A stretch of 64,000 bases of DNA from Macropodus opercularis (GCA_030770545.1 JAUCMP010000026.1:2026501-2090500), one strand, 5' to 3'; counted from the first letter of the stretch, positions 37,424 to 50,045 are shown. Notes: generated from the letters alone by a model not told the origin. Numbers and translations are program-made.

Positions 37424-40400
37424 AGCAGCCACCAGAGTCCCTCAGTGTACGGAAAGGTCGGGGGGACATGAGCAGTGACCCTGCTCTGTTAATGGATAAA
37501 GCTGCTGCCCAGCTGGCCGCCACACTACAAGACGGCGTGCTTCAGAAGATGGCTGGCCACGGTCATAACAACCACAACCACGAGAGGTTCAAAGACCTGG
37601 CATCTTGTGTGCTGAATGGGGATCAAGACACCCTACCCGAGCTTTGTGCTGCTGAGCCATCAATGCTTAAGTGTGCTGAAGCTCCTACTACAAATGGCAC
37701 CCATCAGCACAACTGCACTTCTCACACTGAACTGAAGGTGACAATACCGCAGGTGGCCAAACAGCCACTGTTTGAGCAATGCTCTGCTAATGGGACCAGT
37801 TTAGCCACAGCCACGGAGGGTTCTGTGCCTGGGTCTGAGAAGGGAGAGGATACAAAGAAAAGGAGAGGGAGACCTCACAAACCAAAACCTCAACCAAACC
37901 TCAAGGTGACTTCCAGCCCTGTGCAGGCCCTCAACCACACATATGCTGTTGACGAAGCTGAAGCAGCTGATGAGGTTTTGCTTTAATTTCTTTTTTAAAG
38001 ATAGCCAGATAATAGTGGGTGAAAGCCAGTACAAAGTTGTACAATGTACTAATGCTTCCTTATTTATTTTTCTGTCCCCTGCTGATTTTTCTTCTTTCTC
38101 CTCTGTAGCATCATGTTATTCCTGAGTTGACAGAGGAAGCTACAGGACGGTCTTCATGGCTGGTCCGTTTTTCCGTTGGTGATTTGGTTTGGACAAAAGT
38201 GTCAGGATACCCCTGGTGGCCTTGCATGGTGACCACAGACCCAGAATTTAGCAGTCACTTCAAACAGAAACAGAAAGGTGAAATATGCTCACAACCAGTT
38301 ACTGTTTATTAAATATTTGCTTTAAAGCTATTGTTTGACTTCACATATGTTTAAGTTGGATTTAGCCTTTTTTAATGTCAATAAGTAAAGTATTACTTTT
38401 CTTGTTTTAGCAGCCAACAGCAGGTCCGGCCTGTTTTTCCATGTACAGTATTTTGGAGACTCCCCAGAGAGAGCCTACATCTTTGAGAAGAACATGGTGT
38501 CCTTCACTGGGGAGAATCAATATCAAGAGCTTAGCCGGGGCAACAAACAGCCAGCCTCCCGCATCATCCACAAAAAGGTAAACACAGCTCTTCATTTCAG
38601 CTGTTTTTTTAGAAACACGTGGCCTGCACATACTTGCAACATTAAAACATTGCACTTCCTTAAATTGTTGTAGTTCCTTCTTCTGTAATTACTTTTTGAG
38701 AAAGTTGAGAATTTTTGGCTGGCATGTGCTGCTCATCAATATATTCTTACTGTCTTTTGTAATTTGTTGCATTTTTTTCTTTCTTTTGTCATGCAGACGA
38801 CTCCTTCGGTACCACGTAAATTGCAGGTACAGTGGAACATGGGCCTCATTCAGGCCAAGGAGGCCATCAGTATGTCACTGGACGAGCGTCTTGCGAACTT
38901 TGCATTTCTGTATGATGAGGATGGTCCTCGTCTCAACCCCCACATCTTAGAGAAGTTAAAGCCAAAGCAGAGCGAAGAGATAAACCATGTAAAAGAGTCT
39001 CGACTCAACGCAGACCCTCTCTCCTTGCAGGTAGGCCCTCTTGCTTAGACTCATGTCAGCCCCCAAATAGTCCTTCATTAGGAGGAAAGACAAAAACATT
39101 CCAAATAAGAGGAAGGTATAGGAGTAAATAAACGTGTCGCATAAATAATGTTTCGTCTAAAAGAACAACATGGTTTCTTTCCGAAGGTTGCTTCAACTGC
39201 AGCCAGACTTCCATGTTTGGACCGGAAAATAAAATAAATTGTTTATCAGTTCACCTCTACTTGACTTCACTAAACAGATGAAGCAAGAGATGGATTTTTG
39301 AGTGTAAATAGTTTTAAATATACAAGTTTGACTATATATAAAAACTGTGAATACCATCACTAAATATGTTTGTGTTGTCTTTTCAGGATCCCCTCACTTC
39401 TGCACCTGATATACAATCAGTTGTACCTCAGAAGAAAAAGAGAAAACCAAGAAAGCCTCAGTCTCCCACAAAGACGGCGAGGAGACGAGAGGCATTTGCC
39501 ACGGACAGCACTTCTGACCCTGTAAAGAAAAGGAAATTAAAGCTTGTTTCTTCGACAGAAGACCTTTCTGAAACACCACTGCATCCAGTTTCAGTTCCAG
39601 GTTTGTTGAAATCTGAAACCTGGGCAGTAGATTATTAACATTGGTCAAATGTCATGGCTGGTTTATTTGACTGGCGCATATCCATCCATTTAGTGAAGGA
39701 GTTCTCGTTTGAAATTTAAATATTTTTAACCTTCACAATATGACTAACCTTTATTTATTTATTTTTTTAAGTCAAGAGGGAGCGAAAGAAGACCTTAAAG
39801 AGGCAGCTGTCAGATGCTGCAGCAGACAAAATCCAGCAGCCTAGAAAGAGATACAAAATGAGCAAAGATGCTGAAAAGCAGGTGGGTTTGTTGTAAAATG
39901 CAGAACGCGGCAGTGAAGATTTTAAAATGTTTAAAATAAAATGACCTGTTTAAAAAAAGAAAAGGTCAATTTGGGCCTGTGTGCCTGGCGATGACATTAA
40001 TCAGCTTTGTAATAAGACTTCAGTTTTCACCTTCATGACAAAGTACTAACCGAGAGTTTATCTTCCCAGACTCCAACTTTAGAAGGAACGGACAAACCAA
40101 GGAGAAGAAAGAAAGCTGACAAAGATGTAAAAGAAACGAAGACACGGCAGAAAAAGTCAAAAGCTCCTCTGGCTGGTAAACAACCTTCTCGCTGCGTTGA
40201 CTGAGCTTCTTTGAATTTCACACCTTCATTTGTGATCTCTGTGGCCTTGCTGTCATCCCAGCTGCTTTACTGTGGTACTTGCTAATTATAGACCAAAAAT
40301 GGGTTTTTGTTTGTTTTTTTTGTACAGATGACCAAGACGCAGAGAAACCAAAGCGTAGGAGGAAACGAAAGCAAGAGGGAGAGAACCAAGGCACACTTGC

Positions 40401-43400
40401 CAAAGTGAAAAAGAGGAGGTCGTCCCCGTGTCCTGACCCTGAGGTGAGAGGGGAAAAGAAATGTTTTGGTCAGATTTCTTCAAAACGGACTTCAGTTCAT
40501 GGATTGTTTTGCACAAATACATCGTAGGAGAAGCGTTAGTTTTATTTAGAGCTCATTCCATGTTGTTTGCTGCAGGGCTCTGGGAGTGAGGGGCGTCCCG
40601 ATTCTCCAAGTGACAGTTTAGATGGGACTAAAAAGGGTGAACGGAAGAAAGAATTTGTCTGCCAGGTACGTCTGCCTTTTTAGTGTGGTCCTTACGTTCT
40701 TTATATCATAGTCTCAGTAAGTGTGTTCATTCCTGCAGGTATGTGAGCAGGCTGGTGAGGACCTGGTGTCCTGTGAAGGCCAGTGTTGTGGGATGTTTCA
40801 CCTTCACTGTCTGGGTCAGTCCTTTAAACCAGACGACAAGCTGCTATGTCAGGAGTGCAGTACAGGTGAGGAATCGCTTTCTCACTCTTAATGTAACCAG
40901 AGAGTTGGTGGTAGATGCAGTTTGTTGACACGTATTCTGTTAGTAGCATGTTTGTAATTGGTGCTGTTTAACATTTTCCCTTCCTCATTGTTTTTCCAGG
41001 AATTCACTCGTGTTTCATCTGTAAGCAATCAGAGGCCGAGGTGCGTCGCTGCCACGTCCCACACTGTGGCAAGTTTTACCACGAGTCCTGCGTCCGCCTC
41101 AACTCCCTCACTGTTTTCGACCACAAGGGTTTCCGCTGTCCACTCCACGCCTGCCTGAGCTGCCACTACAGCACCAAGCACAAATCCACTAAAGGTGAGA
41201 GTCTGCACGATGGCACAATTCAATTTTTCTTAAAAGCTGTGTAGGGGGGAAATTAGTCAGTTCTTCTTTAATGTCAATGCAGCATGAGTTTCAGATCTGT
41301 TAGGATGAAGAACCAACAAAAGGCTTTTTTCACGCAACTGCAGAAATAATGAGAGGACACATCTGTGTGGCAGGCATGTGGAGACATCTGGGTGATTTGT
41401 TTATTTATTGTGACTCCGTGTGCTGCAGGCAGGTTAATGCGTTGCCTACGCTGCCCAGTAGCGTACCATATCGGTGACCAGTGTGTGGCTGCAGGCAGCG
41501 AGATGATCACGAACACAGCATTTATCTGCACCAACCACTTCAATGCCAAGAAGGGCTACAGCCACCACAGTCACGTCAACGTCAGCTGGTGCTTCGTCTG
41601 CTCCAAAGGTTGGTCCGCGAATAAGTTACTGTTCATTAGGCGAACATCTTTAGAGCTTGCCCTGCACTAGTCTTTGTATATGTTCTAGTCAGTCTAAACA
41701 TGTTATTGTGCTTGTTTCACTCACTGCAGTACAGTGACTCAGCTGTGGAAACAGTAGCTCGCTTGCCAGGCTGCTGCTGACTCGTAACAAAGCGTTTAAA
41801 TGACGCACACATCTAAAATCTTTTTTGCTTGTGTTGCAGGAGGCCAGTTGTTATGCTGTGAGTCTTGTCCTGCAGCTTTTCACCCCGACTGTCTGAACAT
41901 TGCAATGCCTGATGGGAGCTGGTTCTGCAATGACTGTCGAGCTGGGAAAAAACCCAAATATAGAGACATCATCTGGGTCAAACTGGGAACATACAGGTAT
42001 CTAAACCTTTTCATATATTTGCGTCTTTTGTAGTTTTACAATATTTACTGATAATTATTGGACCTTTTTGATCTGACTCTGAATGTAACTTTTGTTCATA
42101 GATGGTGGCCTGCTGAGATCCACCACCCACGAAATGTTCCCACCAATATCCAGCATCTTCGCCACGAGATCGGAGAGTTTCCTGTTTTCTTCTTTGGCTC
42201 CAAGGATTACTTCTGGACTCACCAGGGCCGAGTGTTTCCATACATGGAGGGAGACAGGGGCAGCAAATATCAGAGGACCGGCATTGGCAAAGTTTTTAAG
42301 AATGGTAAAGTTTTAACCTATCTGACAGGACTTTCATTACTTGAGAATTAAGGTAACACAGATAGAGTCACGTTCATAGCCAGAACTGCCGCCTTGCTCA
42401 AATCCCCACTTTTCCATCCCTGGGAGAAGATGAACCAGAGTTATAGTTATTTTGTAGCAATGTCTAACCATAAATCTAAGCACAGATTAAGTATCATTTC
42501 TTGGAATTTTTCTCTACAGCTCTTTTGGAGGCTGAAGCTCGATTCAAGGAAATAAAAATAAAACGAGAGGCCAAGGAAGCACAAGAGAACAGCAGAAAAC
42601 CACCCCCATACAAAGTTATCAAGGTGTGAAATCCAACTGTAAATCTTTATTTTCCTTATAGCGTAAAACATAACTCAGTTGGTATATATATTGCAGTATA
42701 ATTAAGTCTGGCATGTTTTTTTTTTTCTTTTTTTAGGTTAACAAACCAGTTGGTAAAGTTCAGGTGTACGCCGCAGACATTTCTGAAATCCCCAAGTGTA
42801 ACTGCAAGCCGACAGATGAGAGGCCGTGTGGGTTTGAGTCGGAGTGCCTGAACCGAATGCTGCAGTACGAGTGCCACCCTCAGGTGTGTCCCAGTGGTGA
42901 GCGCTGCTGCAACCAGGACTTCACCAAACGTCTCTACCCAGAGACAAAGATCATCAAGACGCCCGGGAAGGGCTGGGGCTTGATCTGCCTGCGGGACATC
43001 AAGAAGGTAGGTGGAGAAGCTTTCCAGCCACAAACCAGCTTCTAGTTTAATGGATAAACAAATACAAAAAGCATTAATCCAGTTAAAGCAAACAAAATCT
43101 TTGACTAAGACTTTGCAACTTAGGCTGGAAGAAGCACATACAAATAAACATTTGATCAGAACAAGCAGAAATAATCTCTCAGTAAGTGACTTGTAACAAA
43201 CGTCACCAGCCAAACATGGACCAATTTCATATTTTAAGCTCATTATCGATAGACTCAGTATTAGTTTGGCCTAAAGTGTGCATGTATACCTCTGAATATT
43301 TCTGGGCTGTAAGAGTCACTCATTCATCCAGGCTGTGCTTGGGCAGAAGTCTGGACCTTGCTGCTCTCCTCTGACAATGGTGTTTGTTAAAAACAGGGTG

Positions 43401-45053
43401 AGTTTGTGAACGAGTACATTGGAGAACTGATCGATGAGGAAGAGTGTCGGGCGAGGATCAGATACGCCCAGGAAAACAACATCACTGACTTCTACATGCT
43501 CACCATCGACAAGGTTGGTGCCAACAAGGCTGCCTCTGTGGCCTCATCAGTCTTTATCATAGCGTGCGTGTGAAGTGGCCTTTGAGCACAGTTGAAGCGG
43601 TTTCTGCTCGCAGTCCGTATCAGGGCACTGTTTTCCTGGCAGTGCCATTTCAGCTGGGAGCTAGAGCAACAAGAGTATTGCATTGGGAATGTTGCATGAC
43701 AGGCAAGTGTAACATTATAGTAGTCAATACTACAAGTACCAGTGGTCGGTGGAATCGCCGTAATGCTAATGGTGTGTAACTACTGTTTCTTATTTTAATA
43801 TTCCAAGTGTGTTTGAGTAAACCAAGCCAGAATGCCTCCCTCTTTGTTTTTTAAGGACCGGATCATTGACGCGGGTCCAAAGGGAAACTACTCTCGTTTC
43901 ATGAACCACAGCTGTCAGCCCAACTGCGAGACACAGAAGTGGACGGTGAACGGCGACACGCGTGTTGGCCTGTTCGCTGTCTGCGACATCCCTGCAGGTG
44001 AGACGTTAAAACTGCAACTCGGTCAGCAGACGTCTCTCACGCCTTTACTTCTTTATCAACATTAAACACATCTGTTTAGATTTAATGACTTCTTTTATTT
44101 GGATCACAGGGACAGAATTAACCTTCAACTACAACTTAGACTGCCTCGGCAATGAGAAAACCGTCTGCCGCTGCGGCGCCCCCAACTGCAGCGGTTTTCT
44201 TGGTGATCGTCCAAAGGTGAGGTTTATGATTAGACCAGCAGGCCCATCTCAGACTTAAGATGAAAAACAAAGTTCACAATTTGACAGAATAATAATAAAA
44301 TACATTTAATATGTAAAATAAAAAGTTAATAATAAAATCTGTGATGTGTTAGGAAACCTTTCATAGTTTGGTATCTCACCTGCAGAATTCGAATGGACAA
44401 ACAGCCGAACCAAAAGGAAAGAGGTTGAAGAGAAAGTATAAGAAAAGGAAAAGTGAAGGAAAGAAGAAGTCTGAGGACGAGTGTTTCCGCTGTGGCGACG
44501 GAGGGCAGCTGGTGCTCTGTGACAAGAAAACGTGCACCAAAGCTTATCACCTGACCTGCCTGAACCTCACCAAGAGGCCGTTTGGTAGGGAGCACTGCAG
44601 ACGTCACCTCTGCAGAGATATAGAACATCTTATTTTGAAATAATTGCTACATGCTTTGTATCAATTAATTTGTAAAAATAATTATGTAAAGCTCATTATG
44701 CTAAACTCCGACTCTGCCGTTGTTCTCTCTGTGCAGGCCGCTGGGACTGTCCCTGGCATCATTGTGACATCTGTGGGAAAAACTCTGATGCTTTTTGTCA
44801 GCTCTGCCCCAACTCCTTCTGCAAAGCTCACCAGGAGGGGGCGCTGCGTCCCTGGCCACCCACCGGACAGCTGTGCTGCCTGGAACATGATGAGCTGGAG
44901 GCGGCGGTCAACGTGGAACAGGATGTTGGCTCTGAAACCACATCGAACGCCGCTTCTTCAGCCATAGCTAACCGTCCTCCTAAAGGCTCCAAGAAGACAG
45001 AAGGGGCAGAGGCTAAAATAAAGGGCTCCAAGAGGAAAGCAGCAGAGGCCTGA
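37363..45053 (+). CDS. nsd2: Histone H3K36 methyltransferase NSD2 (WHSC1/MMSET)
   Basis: Twenty-one coding exons join in frame to 1311 residues: 37363-37974, 38109-38277, 38411-38577, 38797-39030, 39387-39600, 39772-39881, 40070-40175, 40328-40443, 40576-40665, 40739-40865, 41000-41194, 41429-41608, 41840-41996, 42102-42304, 42520-42623, 42737-43006, 43397-43513, 43856-43997, 44110-44216, 44386-44584, 44737-45053. The nuclear enzyme dimethylates H3K36. Domains in order: PWWP1 (about 225-290, VGDLVWTKVSGYPWWPCMV), basic linker, PHD fingers (about 605-815), PWWP2 (from about 815, WVKLGTYRWWPAEI), AWS (CNCKPTDERPCGFESEC), SET (GEFVNEYIGELIDEEE, RFMNHSCQPNC, ELTFNYN), post-SET (CRCGAPNCSGFLG) and C-terminal PHD/C5HCH (CFRCGDGGQLVLCD). 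The N-terminus (SMKQPPE, LQDGVLQKMAGH) resembles NSD2, not NSD3. The HMG box between PWWP1 and PHD1 is absent. An earlier donor at 37905 would also keep frame. Confidence 0.96.
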
Positions 45054-47800
45054 AGCGACCTTTGACCCCCACAGGGAGCGCCAGAAGACCAACTAAACTG
45101 ACACCTTTGCTCTTTCGCTAAAGAACATAACTCCACAAGGAATTTAAGATCACAAGAACCAAGGCACTGTACATCTTCATCATCAGGGAACGCTGCTGAT
45201 CTCACATGCTTGGAAAAGCCTCTGGCTCACCACTCAAACGTTTTTTACATTTTCAGGTTTACTTGTCCTTATCTGCACTGATGCAGAACATCTGTGGTAA
45301 AGCACAAAGCAGCAGAGCAAGCACGGGTCAGGAGTCTTGGATTCATGGATTCTAACTCATTCTTCCACCAACCAAACTGCCTTTCGTTTTTTTAAATTGC
45401 ATTTTCTTTTATTGTTGTCCTTATTTTGATTACTGGATACTTAGAATAACAAAAGAAACCAGTGGGTTTCTGCAGAAAAGTAACTGAATCTGCCAGAAGA
45501 AAGAGTGAAATGCAGCGTGGCCGTCTGCTAACTTGAATCCCAGCCCTCACTCACCACAGGTGGTCTTGAACAGCAGAGTTTTATTGCTATATCTATATAT
45601 GTGTATATCAAAGACCAAAATAATGATTACTGGAATAGTGTAAGACATCACACAGGTTGCCAAATGGATTGTTTTTATTTTTATATATATATAGCATATA
45701 TATGTCAGATGTAATATCAAACACCAAGACACTATGGATAGGCCTCGGGCGACCTCTTTACTTTTACTTTGTAGCCTTAGGTTACGTTTAACTGTAGACG
45801 TACGTTTGCTATTTTACAACCTGTTATTTTGTTTTAGCTCAGTTTTAGGGTTTTGTTGTGGCATCTGGATGCCGAGTGATGACGCTGCACATCGTTCGTC
45901 TACCTGCCTGTTCAGAGAATGAGGGATTACAGAAAGTATTAAGCCGAGAGCACTCTAACATAAAAACACTACTGGGAGGTTAAAGGTCTTTGTCGCTGTC
46001 TGCTCAGATGAGTGAACCAGATAAATGAAGGAATGGCAGCAATTCTCCTGGACCCTTTTTTTCCCCAATCCAACTTGACTTGAGTCCCTAAAGGTGCTGT
46101 TTTCAGTGAAGTATCTGAAACCATAGGTACAGGGTTTGCTGTGTTTCTTTTATGAATAAATACAGACAACATGCTGTTGTGGCATCTGCTGGCCTGTTGG
46201 TCACTGGTCGTGCTGTTTATTGCCGACAAAAATCATGTGGTGTTGATTAATCTGTAGCTGTTTTACACGTTTTTCCTTTTAATCCTCAGGAGGTTTTTAG
46301 TCTCGGCACACTGGCCAAAGCCTTCAGACTCATACCGGTGCATTTCTTTTCTTTACGGAACAGACACTTCAGGAAACTTTCTCTGGTGCCGGTTTTGGAC
46401 GCGTTAGGTGGTGCTGTCGGACCTCAGTGTTTCTCTTCACTAATACGAGTTCCAGTTGCACAGCTTATATCTCAGCTGTATCCGTTTGTACTCGTGTGAC
46501 CACTTTGAGGATCTGCAGCCTACTGTTAAGTCCATGCTTTTTATGTTGCTATAGTTAACAGATTACGACCTGTAAATAGTTGCACATGCATATTGTATTT
46601 ACACAAATAGTCCAACATTGTGTTTTGGTTTTTTTCCCCTAGTAGTTGTAGTAGTCTCTGTTCCCATACAGAGACTGGAGCCAGATCTAAACATGCTAAA
46701 AAACAAAACAGCTGCACTGGGCGACCTGTTTCAAGCATGAACAAACCTTTATTTTATTACTGTCAGAAACCATCTGCTGCACGTGTGCATCAACTCTGAC
46801 TTGTTTCCTCTGCCACTGTAAAGAAAAAAAATAGTTCTCAGCAGTTGTAGAAAGAAACGTGTCAGTGCAGCTGTGTTTAATAATACAGATGAGAAAAATG
46901 ACATTAAGGTTGGCCAACGTTATAAGTAGAGACCAGACACAGGCACACATTCACTATAACTACAAGCCTTGGATGAGTGTTGAACAGTTGCTACGCTTAG
47001 GAAAAAACATTTGCCAGGTACCGAGCTCCAGCTTCTCAGTTGTGTTCTTCGACTTGTGGGAGAGACTTAAGACCAAAATGCACTTTGAGAAAGTCACCTG
47101 GAGTTTTGAGAAGCCTGTGGATATTTTCCCGTGTTCTGACACTGATCATTAGTTGCACTTCTAACCCATGGTGCTACTTTGTGAGGACGAGGTCCACAGC
47201 AACACAAGCGGCAACTTCCTGTCAAAGTCTGAACGTGGGTAACGAGTTGGGCGTCACTTGTACAGACGCACCCTCGCTCTACATGCAGTCACCGCATCCG
47301 TGTTGACTGCTGTATGTTCAAGCTCTTCATTTGGGAATCTTGTGAAAATCTTCAGGAGCAGATCTGACTCGTACAGATGCCAGGATGCTCTTTTCTGTTT
47401 AACGGTTTATCCTTTCCACGGTGTGTAAATTCATGTCTAGAAATGCAGCAGCTGAATTTTGCAACTTTTAATGTAGCGATCTTCATCCTAACCTTGATTT
47501 TTGTGTTGAGTGAATGTAGTCCAGCCAGTTTCTTCGTAAGCACTGTAATTCCCTATAGAGCTGAAATGTAATGTGTGCATAGAGGTTTCCATTCTGTAAC
47601 TACTGTCATAGCAAACCAGAGATAGATATATGTACATACTGTATAAGTGATTATAGTGATGCATCTATTGTAAATATCATACAATTTCTCAGACATTGTA
47701 TGTTTTTTTGTTTTCCTTTTTTTTTCATGCTGAGCTGAAACACTTTTGTGCAGAATCTTAAATCAGCTGATTCATGCAATAAAAAGTGGTTAAACGTGTC
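45054..47800 (+). other. nsd2: nsd2 3' untranslated region
   Basis: AT-rich DNA follows the TGA at 45051-45053 up to the AATAAA at 47778. It contains palindromic TA runs (45683-45705) and T-runs typical of 3' UTRs. No splice-bounded open frame is seen. A length of about 2.7 kb fits the long NSD2 3' UTR in other vertebrates. Confidence 0.6.
47778..47783 (+). terminator. nsd2: Polyadenylation signal AATAAA of nsd2
   Basis: AATAAA in CATGCAATAAAAAGTGG is followed by a GTGTCC-type GU-rich stretch, a good cleavage context. It lies 240 bp before the minisatellite, so the array is probably outside the transcript. Confidence 0.55.
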
Positions 47801-48022
47801 CACCCTCCGAATTGCTGGACCTTATTGACTTAAATTACTAAATGTGACAAGCTTTATACCTGCTTAAGTTCCACCATGAAGCCTTAAAAACAGCACATTA
47901 GACATTATTTTAATTTAGATTTAACAATGAAGGTTCTTCAAGACTTTTGTATGTGGACTGAATAATTAAATGACTGGTGGTGAATGTTTTGGTTTTTTTT
48001 TTTTTTTAAAAAAATTTAATTT

Positions 48023-50045
48023 AATATAGTATGTCACTAAAAACACGTCATAGTATAGTATGTGACTAAAAACACGTCATAGTATAGTATGTTATCAAAA
48101 ACACGTCATAGTATAGTATGTCGCTAAAAACACGTCATAGTATAGTATGTCACTAAAAACACGTCATAGTATAGTATGTTGTCAAAAACACGTCATAGTA
48201 TAGTATGTTGTCAAAAACACGTCATAGTATAGTATGTTATCAAAAACACGTCATAGTATAGTATGTTATCAAAAACACGTCATAGTATAGTATGTGACCA
48301 AAAAACACGTCATAGTATAGTATGTGACCAAAAAACACGTCATAGTATAGTATGTGACCAAAAAACACGTCATAGTATAGTATGTCGCTAAAAACACGTC
48401 ATAGTATAGTATGTGACCAAAAAACACGTCATAGTATAGTATGTCGCTAAAAACACGTCATAGTATAGTATGTGACAAAAAACACGTCATAGTATAGTAT
48501 GTGACCAAAAAACACGTCATAGTATAGTATGTCGCTAAAAACACGTCATAGTATAGTATGTCGCTAAAAACACGTCATAGTATAGTATGTGACCAAAAAA
48601 CACGTCATAGTATAGTATGTGACCAAAAAACACGTCATAGTATAGTATGTGACCAAAAAACACGTCATAGTATAGTATGTGACCAAAAAACACGTCATAG
48701 TATAGTATGTCGCTAAAAACACGTCATAGTATAGTATGTGACCAAAAAACACGTCATAGTATAGTATGTGACCAAAAAACACGTCATAGTATAGTATGTC
48801 GCTAAAAACACGTCATAGTATAGTATGTCACTAAAAACACGTCATAGTATAGTATGTTGTCAAAAACACGTCATAGTATAGTATGTTGTCAAAAACACGT
48901 CATAGTATAGTATGTCGCTAAAAACACGTCATAGTATAGTATGTCGCTAAAAACACGTCATAGTATAGTATGTGACCAAAAAACACGTCATAGTATAGTA
49001 TGTCGCTAAAAACACGTCATAGTATAGTATGTCGCTAAAAACACGTCATAGTATAGTATGTTGTCAAAAACATGTCATAGTATAGTATGTCGCTAAAAAC
49101 ACGTCATAGTATAGTATGTCGCTAAAAACACGTCATAGTATAGTATGTTGTCAAAAACATGTCATAGTATAGTATGTCGCTAAAAACACGTCATAGTATA
49201 GTATGTTGTCAAAAACACGTCATAGTATAGTATGTCGCTAAAAACACGTCATAGTATAGTATGTCACTAAAAACACGTCATAGTATAGTATGTTGTCAAA
49301 AACATGTCATAGTATAGTATGTCGCTAAAAACACGTCATAGTATAGTATGTTGTCAAAAACACGTCATAGTATAGTATGTCGCTAAAAACACGTCATAGT
49401 ATAGTATGTCACTAAAAACACGTCATAGTATAGTATGTTGTCAAAAACACGTCATAGTATAGTATGTCGCTAAAAACACGTCATAGTATAGTATGTTGTC
49501 AAAAACATGTCATAGTATAGTATGTCGCTAAAAACACGTCATAGTATAGTATGTTGTCAAAAACACGTCATAGTATAGTATGTCGCTAAAAACACGTCAT
49601 AGTATAGTATGTCGCTAAAAACACGTCATAGTATAGTATGTGACCAAAAACACGTCATAGTATAGTATGTCGCTAAAAACACGTCATAGTATAGTATGTC
49701 GCTAAAAACACGTCATAGTATAGTATGTCGCTAAAAACACGTCATAGTATAGTATGTCGCTAAAAACACGTCATAGTATAGTATGTCGCTAAAAACACGT
49801 CATAGTATAGTATGTTGTCAAAAACACGTCATAGTATAGTATGTCGCTAAAAACATGTCATAGTATAGTATGTTATCAAAAACATGTCATAGTATAGTAT
49901 GTCGCTAAAAACACGTCATAGTATAGTATGTTGTCAAAAACACGTCATAGTATAGTATGTTGTCAAAAACACGTCATAGTATAGTATGTTGTCAAAAACA
50001 CGTCATAGTATAGTATGTTGTCAAAAACACGTCATAGTATAGTAT
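48023..50045. repeat. 2-kb minisatellite, about 69 units of 29-30 bp
   Basis: The unit is CATAGTATAGTATGT, then a variable four-base cassette, then AAAAACACGT. Reading unit by unit I count about 69. The cassette comes in main types CGCT, GACC (with one extra A, giving 30 bp), TGTC, CACT and TATC, plus rare GACT and GACA forms. A few units carry CATGT instead of CACGT. Runs of GACC type are concentrated in the left third; CGCT/TGTC alternation dominates the right two thirds. The array starts next to an AT-rich stretch (poly-T then poly-A, 47990-48020) and ends abruptly at AGTATCTTTCAC. Minus-strand open frames inside it are only repeats of the unit. It lies between the converging 3' ends of nsd2 and jade1. 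Confidence 0.97.

Noticed and set aside
1..45053. Alternative reading as the ohnologous fgfr1-letm2-nsd3 block
   Set aside because: The receptor tail (VPFEQYSP, SVFAHD), the LETM1-type EF-hand tail and the NSD2-type N-terminus all favour the FGFR3-LETM1-NSD2 block, despite the missing HMG box.
48564..48782. Minus-strand open frame with a repeated peptide inside the minisatellite
   Set aside because: It is only the translation of successive tandem units and breaks when a 29-bp unit shifts the frame.
48023..50045. CRISPR-like array
   Set aside because: The units are contiguous with only four-base variation, there are no unique spacers, and the context is a vertebrate genome.
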